DNA of 64,000 nt from Crossaster papposus (GCA_037893245.1 JBAIAA010000605.1:2050501-2114500), one strand, 5' to 3'. Shown: positions 1-11,090, counted from the first letter of the stretch. Notes: a model not told the origin generated them from the letters alone. Numbers and translations are program-made.

Positions 1-2409
1 CATCGTGGTGTTTCGGATTCTTGCCTGCAATCAGGATATCATCCATTATGGCGCGTGCTCCATCTATACCCTCTAGCATCGTGTCCATGACACGTTGGAA
101 GATTTCAGGTGCACTTTTTATGCCAAAAGGAAGACGTAGCCATCTGAAACGCCCGATTGGTGTGTTGAACGTTGTGAGGAGGCTTGATTCATAATCCAGC
201 TCAATCTGCAGGAACCCGGACTTGGCGTCTATGACGGAGAAAATCTTGGCATCTTGCAAGGATGCCACGACTCCTTCGACTGATGGGATTGGGTAGTGTT
301 CACGACGTATTGCCTTGTTGAGGTCCTTTGGGTCGGAACAGATTCTCACCTTCCCATTCTTTACCACGACAACCATTGAGCTCACCCAGTCTGTGGGTTC
401 GGTGACTTTCATAATGTGGTTGTCACGCTCCATTTCATGTAGCTTGTTGACTATCTTCGGCATGAGAGCCTGTGGTTGACGTCTGGGGCCATGTACTACT
501 GGCTTTGCGGATGGATCTATCTTCAAGGAATATTTTCCTGGTAGGGTACCGGTGGTCATCTTTAGCTCAGGGTACTGCTCGAGCCCATAGACTCTGTCTA
601 TGAGTCTAAGTTGCTTGCTGGCATCTCCGCTGAGGAGTAGTGGCTTTTGATCAGCCTGTACTATGTAGTATGGCACATCAATGCACACATTTTTGTGGCA
701 TGTAGGCAACGTGATGCGCCCTTCTACCTTCAGCTTGTTGCTTGAGTAGGACTCAAACTTGTGGCCACTTGGGCACAGCTCTTTGGTGTCCCCGAGTGTT
801 TGGTAGATGTGGAGAGGCATTATGGATTGCGCTGCTCCAGTGTCAATCTGCACCTCGACCCGTTTGTTGTTGATCCAAACTTTCTCATACCATTCGCTTG
901 ACGCAGACTTGTCCTCCAATGCACTGACAAGATGGGTATATTCTTCTTCTGAAGAAAAGTCATCACTTTCAGATGTGCCTGGGGCTGTGGCATTTTCCAT
1001 CCTGTGTGCTTCAAGTCGTTTTCTGCACACCGATGCAAAATGATTTGGCCTTTTGCAGAAATCGCATGTTTGGTTCTTTGCGGGACACTTCTTGTGGTCT
1101 GCCTCATACCCGCATTTTGGGCACTTTTTCACAGTGCTCGGTTTTAGCTCAGCTCTGCTGAACTTTCTCGGGTTGAAACTGCCTCCTTGATGGTGTGGCT
1201 TGTGCTGGGGGTGTGACTTGGTGCGACTGGTTTTTTGGGAGCGATGTGCTGACCTAATGGCATTGACTTTGCGATCTTCGCCTTTGCTGATTTCTTTCAA
1301 GCTCTCTTGAGATGTCTCGTAGTTTTGACCAATTTTGATGGCCACAGCCAGTGTCAGCTCGTCTCCTTTCTCCAGGCATTTCTCTTGGACTGCATGACTG
1401 AATGCGCGGAGAACTACTGCATCTCGAATCATGCGCTCTTCGTCATTGTATCCACAGTCCTTGACTAGCAACCGCAGGTCAGTGACAAAGCTATCAAATT
1501 TCTCCCCTTCAATTTGCTTTCGCCGGTTGAAGTTAATGGTGGCACGGATCTCATTTTTTCTTGGAGCCACATATTTGTCAAACTTGGCATAAACTGCTTC
1601 CAGCTCGTCGCATTCATCTGGTGTGCCCCACTGGAAGGTTGTGTAGATTTCCCTTCCTTTATCTCCAACATAGGTCATTAGGTAGTTGACCCGTTCAACC
1701 TCTGACTTTTGAGCTAGGGGTCCCTTGAATGTGAATGTGCAATGCTGTTTGAATCTCTTCCATTCTTTAGGCAAATCAGGTGCTGACCAGTTCATACCGG
1801 GTTTTTCTGTTGACTTTGACATGTCTGCTGCCGGCCTCCGTAGTTTTTATTTTCGGCCTCTAGGGAAGTAGTGTACGATTTTGCAGAGCAAACTCGAATA
1901 TGCAGTCTAGCAGTTATCTCTTTACAACAAAGTTATTATTGCTTTGGATACTCTGTTTCAGTTCCTTTATTTACTTCGAAACAGTCTTACGAAGGATCGT
2001 TGCACTGTAAACGATGTCGCGATAGTTTATCACGGAACTGATTCAGCTACGCTACTTCGATGCTTGAAGTTCGACGTTTTATTGTGAGTTTGAACATGGA
2101 GGATCCTACCTCCATGGTTTGAACAACAGTTTGTGTAGGTTACTCACTCATTGGACGTCTTTTCAGACGTTTCCTGTCTGCTAGCCAAGTTCTGGTTGAT
2201 TGCTTTCCCCGTTTTTACTGAGTTTTGGGGTCCAAAACTTCTGACACCATGTTATGTACTTGTTTATTCAAGTGTGGGTTCTGAAGCAATGGCGGTCCAC
2301 GTTGATACATGTACGGGAGCCTTAAAGTGCCATATGTGACATTCTGTACGCTCGTCAAATCCAAGGGTCCCTATTTATATGTGAAACACCCGACCACCGC
2401 CCCCGTACA
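1..2409 (-). mobile_element. Ty3/gypsy LTR retrotransposon, gag side, cut by window edge
   Basis: Fossil element read on the minus strand; its integrase side lies left of the window. The first ~500 bases encode part of reverse transcriptase, including an IMDDIL form of the YxDD box at the left edge and a WLRLPFG stretch. An aspartic-protease-like region lies around 640-1000. A CCHC zinc knuckle (CDFCKRPNHFASVC) lies around 1020-1080, and gag runs to about 1820. An untranslated leader and one LTR (2250-2409) follow. A TGGTGTCAGAAG primer-binding-like site sits directly inside the LTR. It looks broken in a few places. Age cannot be estimated because only one LTR is visible. Family assignment rests on the RT motifs and domain order. 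Confidence 0.85.
2250..2409 (-). repeat. LTR of the first Ty3/gypsy element
   Basis: It is bounded inside by the primer-binding-like TGGTGTCAGAAG (minus strand) and begins and ends with TGT...ACA on the plus strand. The outer end at about 2409 is inferred, because the partner LTR lies outside the window. Confidence 0.6.
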
Positions 2410-2426
2410 TAATTGTGTATACTGTA

Positions 2427-3011
2427 CAGGGTGTCTCTAAAAAAAGTATACCCATTTTAAAATTGGTATTATTGCAAAAGTACTGAATATTTCAGAAAAA
2501 GACAAATGTCGGTGGAAAGGGTAGAATGTACTCTGTCCAATAGTATAAGGTATATTATGTCATTGCCATGGATGACTGAACAAACAAGACATTTATGAAA
2601 GGTACCGAAATCAGCACTGTGACAAGTTGGTTTTACTTGAGTGACGAAGCTCCGGCAGGTGTTTTTAAGGACAAATTATTTTGCTGTTTGAGGTTGAACA
2701 AATTGGAAAAATTATGACAGGGTCCCTTTCCTGACAAGTGCAAGGTGGTGGTCACCATTCCTGTTAATGCATAGCTGGCATCTTGGTCTCATGTCTGACT
2801 TATCGTCCCAAATTGTCACAGTGCTGATTTCAGTACCTCTCATAACTGTCTTGTTAGTTCAGTCATCCATGGCAATGACACATTGAACCTTATACCATTG
2901 GACAGAGGGCATTCTACCCTTTCCACAGACATTTGCCTTTTTCTGAAATGTTCAGTAATTTTGCAATAATATGAATTTGAAAATGGGTATACTTTTTTTA
3001 GAGACACCCTG
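2427..3011. mobile_element. Tc1/mariner-like foldback MITE
   Basis: The ends are inverted copies starting CAGGGTGTCTCTAAAAAAAG, flanked by TA on both sides (2425-2426 and 3012-3013), as expected for the TA duplication of Tc1/mariner elements. The inverted similarity runs well inside: the segment near 2490-2620 reappears reversed near 2835-2960. No open frame resembles a transposase, so it is non-autonomous. Length is 585 bp. Confidence 0.8.
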
Positions 3012-3162
3012 TACATAAACAATTGTAAATACATGTACAGTACATTTTGTACACCCATATACCCAGCGAGTGTATTCCCTAAATATACTGAACAAAAATA
3101 TAAACGCCCCAAAAATGGTTATTTGTCTTGATTTGTAAACATTTGTGCCCATCTCTGCCAGT

Positions 3163-3236
3163 GAGGAATTGCTCAGTGATGCAGTGATTCCACCCACAAC
3201 ACAGATGTGGGTGGAATCACTGCATCACTAAGCAAT
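3163..3236. repeat. small hairpin inside the left arm
   Basis: A short inverted repeat (CAGTGATGCAGTGATTCCAC and its complement, which continues with CATCACT) interrupts the left arm after the terminal ~80 bases. The right arm near 7680-7700 has no such hairpin, so this is an insertion or a local inverted duplication in one arm. Confidence 0.6.
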
Positions 3237-3379
3237 TGACCATTTGCGTGTGGAATTTGAATAATATCTGGTACACTGAATTGTTCACCAAGCTTGCTTG
3301 GCACAGTTAAATTCTCCAGACCAAAGACACTGTTGCTATATCACGTGATTCGGGGCAAGCCTTACGCTAGTGTTACGGT

Positions 3380-4190
3380 TTTTGTATTACATTTTATATT
3401 TATGCACCCCTTTAGTTGAAATGGAGGTGTCATATTGATGTTGCGTTTTGGGAATGTTAATTATACAGTTATGTGGCACAACCTGGGAATGTTTGGAATT
3501 ATTCCACATATAACTGCGAGTACAAGGCCCTGACAGCAGCACTTTTATACGGCGTCATGATGGAGGGCTGGTCCATGTACATCTGACCATAGATGTTTAC
3601 TTGCGGGACCGCAGTCCCGTGCTTATCATTGGTGCTAATGGCGGACAAACTTCGCGTCGGGAACCTGATGCTGAGGGTCGTCTTGCCGCGGCTTTGTGGA
3701 TGTGTGAGCCTCGCGGCTATTTAGAAAGTTCGGTTGCCGTACTGACTCCAACAGCGAACTTTCGCACGTCGGTGATAACTTTCCGTTATTCGTTGACTTT
3801 TTGTTTCGCGTCGGTGGGCCGATTACACGTGGACGTCGCCAAGATGTTGTCGCCGTAAACAAAATGGTTTCTGCTGCAGTGCTGCTGTCGGGCAAAGGTT
3901 TTTATGATTGTATAAATAAATGTATTGTATAAATGAATGTACTACATATGTAGGCCAATAGTGAAGTCGTATAATTTGGTGTTTAATGTCAACATGTAAT
4001 ATTGGAGTAAAAAATGCGATAGATTTTGTATTTTGTATTTTAATGTACTGGTGTATTGAAATTGTAAATGATTGGAAAATAATAGAATTGACAAACTGAA
4101 ATTTTAGTAGTCCTTGATTTTTATTTTGCTTGATTTTCAATATGCAACACTAGTCTTTTTACCATTCTCAACCATTGTGAACAATGTATT
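3380..4190. other. unmatched stretch in left arm, no gene recognised
   Basis: This stretch has no counterpart in the right arm, where the sequences flanking it are almost adjacent near 7500-7600. Short overlapping open frames exist on both strands around 3600-3895, but none resembles a known domain. It looks like an insertion into one arm after the foldback formed. Confidence 0.45.
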
Positions 4191-4239
4191 TTATGAAGCA
4201 GAATCAGTGTCAAAAAGATCGGACGTGTTTTACAACTCG

Positions 4240-4600
4240 GATGCTTTCCTAATTCAGATGTATTCCTAATTCGGATGCTTTTTGCAAACTCGGATGCTTT
4301 TTTAATTCGGATGAATTCGTAATTCGGATGCTTTTTGTAAACTCGAATGCTTTTTTAATTCGGATGAATTCGTAATTCGGATGCTTTTTGTAAACTCGGA
4401 TGCTTTTTGAATTCGGATGGTTTTTTAATTTGGATGCTTTTCTAGTTCGGATGCTTTTTTAATTTGAATGCTTTTCTATCTCGGATGCTTTTTATAAACT
4501 CGGATGCTTTTTTAATTCGGATGCTTTTCTAGTTTGAATGCTTTTTGTAAACTCGGATGCTTTTTGCAAACCGAACATATTCGCAAATCGGATGCTTTCC
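4240..4600. repeat. GGATGCTTTT minisatellite, left arm
   Basis: About 15-18 imperfect copies of a 16-21-base unit of the form AATTCGGATGCTTTTT, alternating with longer units carrying GTAAACTCGGATGC. The reverse complement of the same array sits at 7245-7475 in the other arm with fewer copies, so the array belongs to the foldback element and has changed length in each arm. Confidence 0.85.
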
Positions 4601-5499
4601 CAATCCGGCACTAGGGTGGCCCTGAAAGGACATCACACATCGCAGATTCTGCGATTTCGCGCATTCTGCGCGATTTTGAACGATGACAAACATGTTATCG
4701 TATATATCTAAGCATTATATCTGAGATGTGGAAGATTTTATTGTAGATTTCTGCACAGATTTATGTGATAATGAATATTTTTTGGGCAGATTTTTGAAAA
4801 GTCGCATATTTTTATTTTAGATTTCAAGTTCTGCGCAGATTTCTTAGTACGCAAATTTGTGCGATGTCGGATCGCACGGATGGGCACTACATGTGCATTT
4901 TCATTGCACATTTAATTATGCGCAGCTATATGTCGCACTCGCGTACAGCAGATTTATATGCAGATTTATGTGCACATTTCTGCCGCAATGTCAGCACATA
5001 CGACGTTTTGAAAGTTGAACCACGACGTTTTGAATGTTATGATGTTCTAAAACGGACAGGCAACGTCGTGGTTCAACTTTCAAAACGTCGTGGTTCAACT
5101 TTCAAAACGTCGTACTTCAACTTCCAAGTTCCAATTAACGTCCAACTTTCGCGCGCTTTTACCTGGCTCAAGGTATAGCCGCGTATTCGGCCGGTTCTCT
5201 CCGCGCGGATTCAGTCCGCATTCACCAAAAAGCGACAAATATTTAATACATGCTGCAAAAGGCGATGCATTTTCTAAAACGTTTTTTGTCAATTTATTTA
5301 AAGAATTTTTCGAAATAAACCGTAAATATAACAATACTTGTTCAAACCCTTGTAGATCATACAGCATATTAGCCACACTTGTTTAACCTTTCCTATAATT
5401 TTGATGAAAAATTACAGTTAAACTAGCTGCCTAATGAACTAAGTAATCCTACTTCGAGTTATTTGTTATAGATTTGGAAATGAGAATGAAACATTTAAA

Positions 5500-5850
5500 A
5501 CAAAATATATCTCACATGTTATTAAAAACTCATACTTTTATTTCATAATCTACAAGATAATGTTACTGGGCATGTGGGTATAGGCTTCAGCCGAACACTA
5601 CTTAGTGCCTAATTAGCCCGTTTAATAAATCCCCTTTTCAATGCAGCATTGTAATGCGTTTTTCGGCTTCGAGTATATCTGCCTCTTTAAAACAAAGTGT
5701 ACATCACATGTTATTCAAACCTCATATTTGTATTTCATGATCTACGAGATCATGTTTCTGGGCACACTTAATTTTGGTATAGGCTTCAGCCGAACAGTAA
5801 TTAGTGCACTCGCACTCGGGCTTATTTGCAATGTTCTCGGTGAATCAGTT
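5500..5850. repeat. two direct repeats in the foldback loop
   Basis: Segments at about 5500-5640 and 5690-5850 are diverged direct copies. They share CACATGTTATT, a TTTCATRATCTACRAGAT stretch, TATAGGCTTCAGCCGAACA and TTAGTGC. The unit is near 190 bases. No coding assignment. Confidence 0.7.
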
Positions 5851-6177
5851 TCGTCAATCAACAATTTCAACAATTAATTTCACCACGCCAGATTGTATGA
5901 GAATGATAACTGTTACTTTATTTAATAACACAACAGCCCTTCAACTATAAAGTTCTGCATCATTAGATGGATCCTAGTAGTTTGTCAGCTTAGAACGTTA
6001 GGTAAAATACGGTTTCAGACCGTGTCCATAATTTCTTTTTTATTTCCACCTAATATCGCCCCATAATTCTTTGCGATATATAGCACACTTGGGTCAAATG
6101 TAGGTTTTTAAGGTCGAGTGCAAATAAGCAGATATTATCAAAACTACATAAAATGTAAACAAAGAACAACGGTTATA

Positions 6178-6420
6178 ATGTCAAAATTAGCATATAAAAG
6201 AATCTTGGAAACTCCGTACTGCCACTCGTGCTTGAAAGAACACTTGCCAGATAGAAAGAGTGGGGCACGGAAAGGTAGTCCTTGCAGGTTTGCTATACAG
6301 AAATTATTATTATTAACTTATATGTACAATTGCAATTCATGTGGCAAAAGAAAAAAAAGTACAGCAATGATAAAAGCAGGTCTTGAATTTGTGAAACCAC
6401 ACTGTTGCCGTATTGTTTGA
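6178..6420 (+). CDS. small cysteine-paired ORF in the foldback loop
   Basis: An 80-codon frame starting at the ATG at 6178; it stays open upstream to about 6118. It lies in the single-copy loop of the 4.7-kb foldback. Its predicted product is basic and has spaced cysteine pairs, CHSC near residue 15 and CNSC near residue 52, with a further Cys between them and a Cys pair near the C-terminus. This could be a zinc-ribbon-like fold or one exon of a longer gene. I recognise no family, no homologous copy is visible in this window, and a frame of this length can occur by chance in AT-rich DNA. Confidence 0.25.
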   Translation: MSKLAYKRILETPYCHSCLKEHLPDRKSGARKGSPCRFAIQKLLLLTYMYNCNSCGKRKKSTAMIKAGLEFVKPHCCRIV

Positions 6421-7244
6421 AATTTCTATAAAAGGTTTGACAAATAACTCGAAGTAGAATTACTTCCATTAAGCAGCTAATTTAACTAATTTTTCATCAA
6501 AATTACAGGAAAGGTTTTACAATTACAGGAACAAGTGTGGCTAATATGCTGTATGATCTACAAGGGTTTAAAAAAGTATTGTTATATTTACGGTTTATTT
6601 CGAAAAATTCTTTAAATAAATTGAAAAAAAACTTTTTAGAAAATGCATTACCTTTTGCAGCATGTATTAAATATTTTTCGCCTTTTGGTGAATGCGGACT
6701 GAATCCGCGCGGAGAGATCCGGCCGAATACGCGGCTACCTTGAGCCACAACGTTTTGAAAGTTAAACCACGACGTTGCCTGTCCGTTTTAGAACATCATA
6801 ACATTCAAAACGTCGTGGTTCAACTTTCAAAACGTTGTATGTGCTGACATCGCGGCAGAAATGTGCACATAAATGTGCACATAAATCTGCATATAAATCT
6901 GCTGTACGTGAGTGCGACATAATATAGCTGCGCATAATTAAATGTGCAATGAAAATGTACATGTAGTGCCCATCCGTGCGACATCGCACAAATTTGCGTA
7001 CTAAGAAATCTGCGCAGAACTTGAAATCTAAAATAAAAATATGCGACTTTTCAAAAATCTGCCCAGAAAATATTCATTATCGCATAAATCTGTGCAGAAA
7101 TCTACAATAAAATCTTCCACATCTCAGATATAATGCTTAGATATATACGATAACATGTTTGTCATCGTTCAAATTCGCGCAGAATGCGCGAAATCGCAGA
7201 ATCTGCGATGTGTGATGTCCTTTCAGGGCCACCCTAGTGCCGGA

Positions 7245-7475
7245 TTGGGAAAGCATCCGATTTGCGAATATGTTCGGTTTGCAAAAAGCATCCGAGTTTA
7301 CAAAAAAGCATTCAAACAAGAAAAGCATCCGAATTAAAAAAGCATCCAAGTTTATAAAAAGCATCCGAGTTAGAAAAGCATCCGAACTAGAAAAGCATCC
7401 GAACTAGAAAAGCATCCGAACTAGAAAAGCATCCGAATTAGGAATACATCCGAATTAGGAAAGCATCCGAGTTGT
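7245..7475. repeat. GGATGCTTTT minisatellite, right arm
   Basis: Reverse-complement array of the left-arm minisatellite (units AAAAGCATCCGAATT and AAAAGCATCCGAACTAG), about 10-12 copies, including a homogenised run of GAACTAGAAAAGCATCC near 7380-7430. Confidence 0.8.
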
Positions 7476-7784
7476 AAAAACACGTCCGATCTTTTTGACA
7501 CTGATTCTGCTTCATAGTATTTGTGCTGAGCGTCTCTACCGTAACTTTGCAAGAGCTTGCCCCGAATCACGTTATATAGCAACATTGTATTTGGTCTGGA
7601 TAATTTAAAGTCGAACTGTGCCAAGCTGCGTGAACAAGTCAGTGTACCAGATATTATTTAAATTCCACACGCAAATCGTCAATTTCTCACTGGCAGAGAT
7701 GGACACAATGTTGTTTACAAATCAAGACAAATAACCATTTTTGGGGCGTTTATATTTTTGTGGGCGTTTATATTTTTGTTCAGT

Positions 7785-8041
7785 TAAAGATGGACTACAA
7801 CGAAAACTCACACATTAAATTTATTATCGGACCTTGTTTATGTTGTGTTCAGGTAACACTTTATTGTTACGGTCATGTTTTTCTCTAAATAATTTTGTTG
7901 CAATTTGACCGAAAAAATTAGACCTTGATTCTTCGATTTTGAAATTTCCCGCCCTGTACTGGTTCCCGGCAAAGATCCACTGAAAACCACAATGAAATCC
8001 ACGATATAGTACCAGCGGACTTGTAAACCAGCGAAAAGTGA
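7785..8041. other. spacer, nothing recognised
   Basis: Unique-looking AT-rich DNA between the 4.7-kb foldback and the THAP segment. I see no convincing coding frame, repeat or RNA gene. Confidence 0.5.
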
Positions 8042-8179
8042 TGACGTACTACCCATGAGCAACCGAAAGTAAACAAAAAACGCCATGTTATTCCGTGTGT
8101 ATTATGTATGCGTTTTCATGCAGAGGCATGAAGTTTTTACGAATCTTTTTTTTATAGTGTATCACTATCAGCTACAATA

Positions 8180-9119
8180 ATGCCAACTTCATGTGTTGTT
8201 GGTGGACTGGATGCACGAGAAATTGTTCGAAGAATCCAGAGATTCATTTTGTGCAATTTCCGCGGGATCCTGCGTTATTAAAGGAATTCTCGCGGTCGGC
8301 ATGACGTCACCGGCCCTGTTTCTTGTCTCTGATTGGTCAGTGGTGGCTGTTAGTTATCACCCCCTCTGGACTCAAAGGGGAATGAGTAGCAATAAATAGC
8401 GTTGTGGTCTATGTGAAAAAAATCTAAATAATTAATTATTGTCTAATATCTATTAAACACTACACCGAAATATTTCCAAATTTCATTGTTTTATGAAGTA
8501 ACAAAATCTCCCACGATACACCGGAAAAAAAAGTATGCATGTTTTTATTGCTGTAAAAAAATATAGAAAACACGTAATTCCCTGTACAAATTGAATGGAG
8601 GGCTACCCCTTTGCCCGACGGCGTGTGCAATAGGTGGAACAGCCTCCGACCGTGAGAATGGGTGAAGTTCGTAAATATTACACGAAAGGATTTCACCTTC
8701 TGACCTTCTCGGCAAGAAGTAGGCCTTTGATTTGTTCAGCACATTTTTCAGAGGACTGTGTTGAACCTTCAAGTGCTTTGAAAAATTCACTGGGATTGAC
8801 AACAAAGTTTCGTTTAAAGCCTGGATCGATCCCCACATTGAAAGCGCCAAACATCGAGAGAATTCGTACTACTACCACCAGGCCTACTGCTTCTACGTCG
8901 GCCGAGTCATCGGCAACCGCCGGGTCTGCCGTGGCCGCAGAGTCATCGCCTTCTCTCTCGTCTGGTGAGCTCCCCTCATCGCTAGAGCTGCCATCACTGT
9001 CCTCAGAAGTACCTCCACGAAATGCCTCTTCCTCATCTATACTGGGGTCTTTCCAATACTCGCTGCTATCGGACATTTTTCGCTGTTTTTCGGTCGAAAA
9101 TAGTTGTACCAAAATATAG
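8180..9119 (+). pseudogene. THAP-domain zinc-finger gene relic, two exons
   Basis: Exon 1 starts at ATG 8180 with MPTSCVVGG. In the next frame it continues as TGCTRNCSKNPEIHFVQFPR and then DPALLKEFSR, the typical N-terminal half of a THAP domain (C-x4-C, then a FHxFP-like motif). The two halves are out of frame because of what looks like a 5-base TGGAC duplication near 8203-8212. A GT donor follows near 8283. Exon 2 (about 8634-9119) carries LICSAHFSEDC (the C-x2-H pair) and a SIPTLKAP stretch matching the AVPTIF box. A Ser/Thr/Pro-rich tail ends at 9119. The conserved Trp appears only in another frame just after the AG at 8631-8633, so there is at least one more frame break. It would be a DNA-binding nuclear protein if intact. 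A host gene or a transposase fragment are both possible. Confidence 0.6.
8693..9076 (-). CDS. acidic ORF antisense to the THAP exon
   Basis: A 127-codon frame beginning MSDSSEYWKDPSIDEEEAF and continuing with a Ser/Glu/Asp-rich stretch, read opposite to THAP exon 2. The first ~60 residues look like a genuine acidic, low-complexity N-terminus, and the frame stays open upstream of this ATG. The last ~55 residues are antisense to the THAP half-domain and are probably not meaningful unless splicing removes them. It may be a mirror of the Ser-rich sense tail, since TCG/TCA-rich DNA reads as acidic residues on the other strand. Low confidence as a gene. Confidence 0.25.
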   Translation of the reverse strand: MSDSSEYWKDPSIDEEEAFRGGTSEDSDGSSSDEGSSPDEREGDDSAATADPAVADDSADVEAVGLVVVVRILSMFGAFNVGIDPGFKRNFVVNPSEFFKALEGSTQSSEKCAEQIKGLLLAEKVRR

Positions 9120-9422
9120 CCTAGCTTGTCCGCTGTTATTCCGCATTGCATTGTACGGTAACAATGCACGCACACGATCGACCCGAGTAAATCGTCATGG
9201 GTAGTACGTCACACACAACGTATGAATTATGCTGAAACTGAGTTTTTCTGGGTCGTAGAACGCCGATCAATTTTGGGTTTTTTTTGCATGAAGGAACAAG
9301 ATTTATTGAATACTAATGATATATTAGTAATCATTATACATTTCTCGAACAAAAAAGGCAACAAAGCCTTTATCATTATTCCGTTGTAGTCCATCTTTAA
9401 GGAGAAATGACGAAAAAGTGGG

Positions 9423-9484
9423 CATTCTTTGATTCGAATGGGCGAGGACGCGCAGCGTCCGAGCCCAATTTGAATCAAAGAATG
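9423..9484. repeat. hairpin with 21-base arms
   Basis: CATTCTTTGATTCGAATGGGC is mirrored, with one change and one extra base, by GCCCAATTTGAATCAAAGAATG, and the centre holds a nested GGACGC/GCGTCC stem. It is probably a tiny foldback MITE end or remnant; the surrounding 9212-9685 has no recognisable gene. Confidence 0.7.
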
Positions 9485-9685
9485 TCCACCTTACGTCCCT
9501 TTTACACCCATTGTCAATATTTAAAAGGAACAACAAGTGTCAATTCTTACTAATGCTTTAAAGTATGAGATGTATTAAGTCTATTGTTCAGTGGTACAAG
9601 CTACTGAATGTGAAAGCTTTGTCCTGTCTAGTCTCCGTGTTGCGTAACCAAACAATTGAATAAAGGTTGGGTAAAATGAGGGTGT

Positions 9686-9927
9686 TTAACCAGTTCGCGC
9701 CGGATGACGAATATAAACGCAAAAATTTCCCCAAATTCAAAACGGATGACGAATAAATACGCCAAGTTCAAGTTCGGAAATGTATGTCAGCAGCGCGCAA
9801 GGCCGGAAATGCGTGGGTGTGCTACACAGCACTATCGGCCTGAACACGCTTCGGATCGAGTTTCGTTAAAAATAATCCCGCCCGTCGGCTTGGCGATGTA
9901 AAAATAATCCCGGCGCGAACTGGTTAA
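9686..9927. mobile_element. MITE with TTAACCAGTTCGCG ends, copy 1
   Basis: Starts TTAACCAGTTCGCGCC and ends with GGCGCGAACTGGTTAA. Related copies in inverse orientation lie at 30611-30847 and 57197-57433; they share GGATGACG/CGTCATCC, GGCCGGAAATGCGTGGGTGTG and the AAAATAATCCC motif. The TTAA at each edge may be the target duplication, as in piggyBac-type elements. No coding capacity. Confidence 0.8.
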
Positions 9928-11090
9928 AATGCCCAGTACATTCGACATCGAAGTCATTTGATGCCATACGTTCTTGTGCGTCGGGTGTGTCTCGGCTAAC
10001 TCCGCTAAAATGTCTTCCAGTGATGATACGTACATATTCTTGATTAGGAATACGTTGGGAGATATGTTGTGTCACCTCATACTGACTCGCCAATTTATTT
10101 GATGGCGATTCATACCAGTATTTTGGGACATATTCGATGAGGATTTATACTCCAATGAGGATTTATACTAAAGCGGCAGATTCAGAGGTGAAGAAACTTC
10201 CTACACTCGTGGCTGATTTGGACCTCTTGTGACAGATCAGGAAAGGATGGAAAATAAGAAAGAAAAGGTAAAATAAACTTTTTATTCCCAACATTTGGCT
10301 TGGCTCTCAGCAGCTCATTTTGGCTTATTATTTTTAGCCCTTTTTTATGGTGTAAATAACTTAGCGTCAGTAGTCATTATTCCGTGTCGAAAGCATACCA
10401 GCCTTTTGTTAAACTCTGAACGGTTTCATTATCACATGTCAAACCAGACTCGGAACAAAACAAATTTCTGTTGGTTTTTCGGTCGGTTTTGCTACACGGG
10501 TATACGACAGGACAGCATGGGCGAGTTAGCGAATGTAAAGTACATGTACTTGTTGTACGTATACCGGGCCTTTTAAAGTTGTGTATTGGTAGTACAATTT
10601 AGAACCTTCGAACGTTTGACATAACTGTGGCCTATCTCCGTCGAAAATTATTCCCATTTACAAGAAATCAATTCCTATTACATGTACATAGTGTTGCGTT
10701 CACGCATACAGCGAGCGGTCTTTATTTCTTTCCCAAGCAACGCGCAGCGTTCTTGCAGCGATATGTGTGCCCTCACACAGCGCGAAGTTATCACGCACCA
10801 ATACTGGTACGCGTGTACAGCACATGGTACGGTACGCTATTGTATAGCGCGCAATGCATCCAGCATGTACTGTGTGCTATGACCTCGTTCACAGCGCGCG
10901 AGTTATGACTTAGTCGTTTTCCCTCATACTTTCCCCGGAGTCGATGTGAATTCCCCTCATATACCTTACCCCTGTATTCGACCCAAACTGACCCTTCACA
11001 TTAGCGAGTGTGGACCGCTAAACCTTCCCGTGTATCTGACCCTATACATAGCGACTGGGAGCCGCTAAACCACACTGTACTGTCACGGTA
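9928..11090. other. intergenic, no gene recognised
   Basis: Several short frames (10295-10576 and 10627-10908, for example) lack recognisable domains or homologous copies in the window. From about 10690 the DNA becomes rich in CGC/GCG with many ATACATGTAC-type words. The stretch 10900-11090 is CCTC-rich and may belong to the solo LTR that follows. Confidence 0.4.

Larger units (their letters stand above)
3087..7784. mobile_element. large foldback element, 4.7 kb
   Basis: The element begins ACTGAACAAAAATATAAACG and ends with the reverse complement. The left arm (3087 to about 5470) and right arm (about 6430 to 7784) match along their length, in the order: terminal 90 bp, a GGATGCTTTT minisatellite, the GTCGCAC/AACGTCG segment, and a segment with GTAGATCATACAGCATATTAGC. 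The left arm is about 1 kb longer, mostly from an unmatched stretch near 3380-4190. The arms enclose a ~0.95-kb loop. No transposase was recognised. Its class is uncertain: a foldback DNA transposon is the simplest reading. A piece of its end recurs at 33483-33553 and 60069-60139. Confidence 0.75.
8042..9211. mobile_element. candidate THAP-carrying DNA element with 17-bp inverted ends
   Basis: TGACGTACTACCCATGA at 8042-8058 is repeated as an exact reverse complement at 9195-9211, enclosing the THAP sequence described separately. THAP domains occur in P-element and Kolobok-type transposases as well as in host factors, so a short transposon derivative is possible. I could not confirm a target-site duplication, and a 17-bp match alone is modest evidence. 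The remaining ~1.17 kb is too short for a full P-type transposase. Confidence 0.4.

Noticed and set aside
4240-4600. CRISPR-like array
   Set aside because: The units are short, imperfect and directly adjoining without unique spacers, and the host is a eukaryote. It is a minisatellite inside a foldback arm.
3087-7784. Polinton or other capsid-bearing element
   Set aside because: Despite the long inverted ends, it is far too short, and no polymerase, integrase, ATPase or capsid sequence is visible.
10295-10908. Two 93-codon frames as small genes
   Set aside because: They have no domain, signal or conservation evidence, and lie in low-complexity CGC/ACATG-rich DNA.
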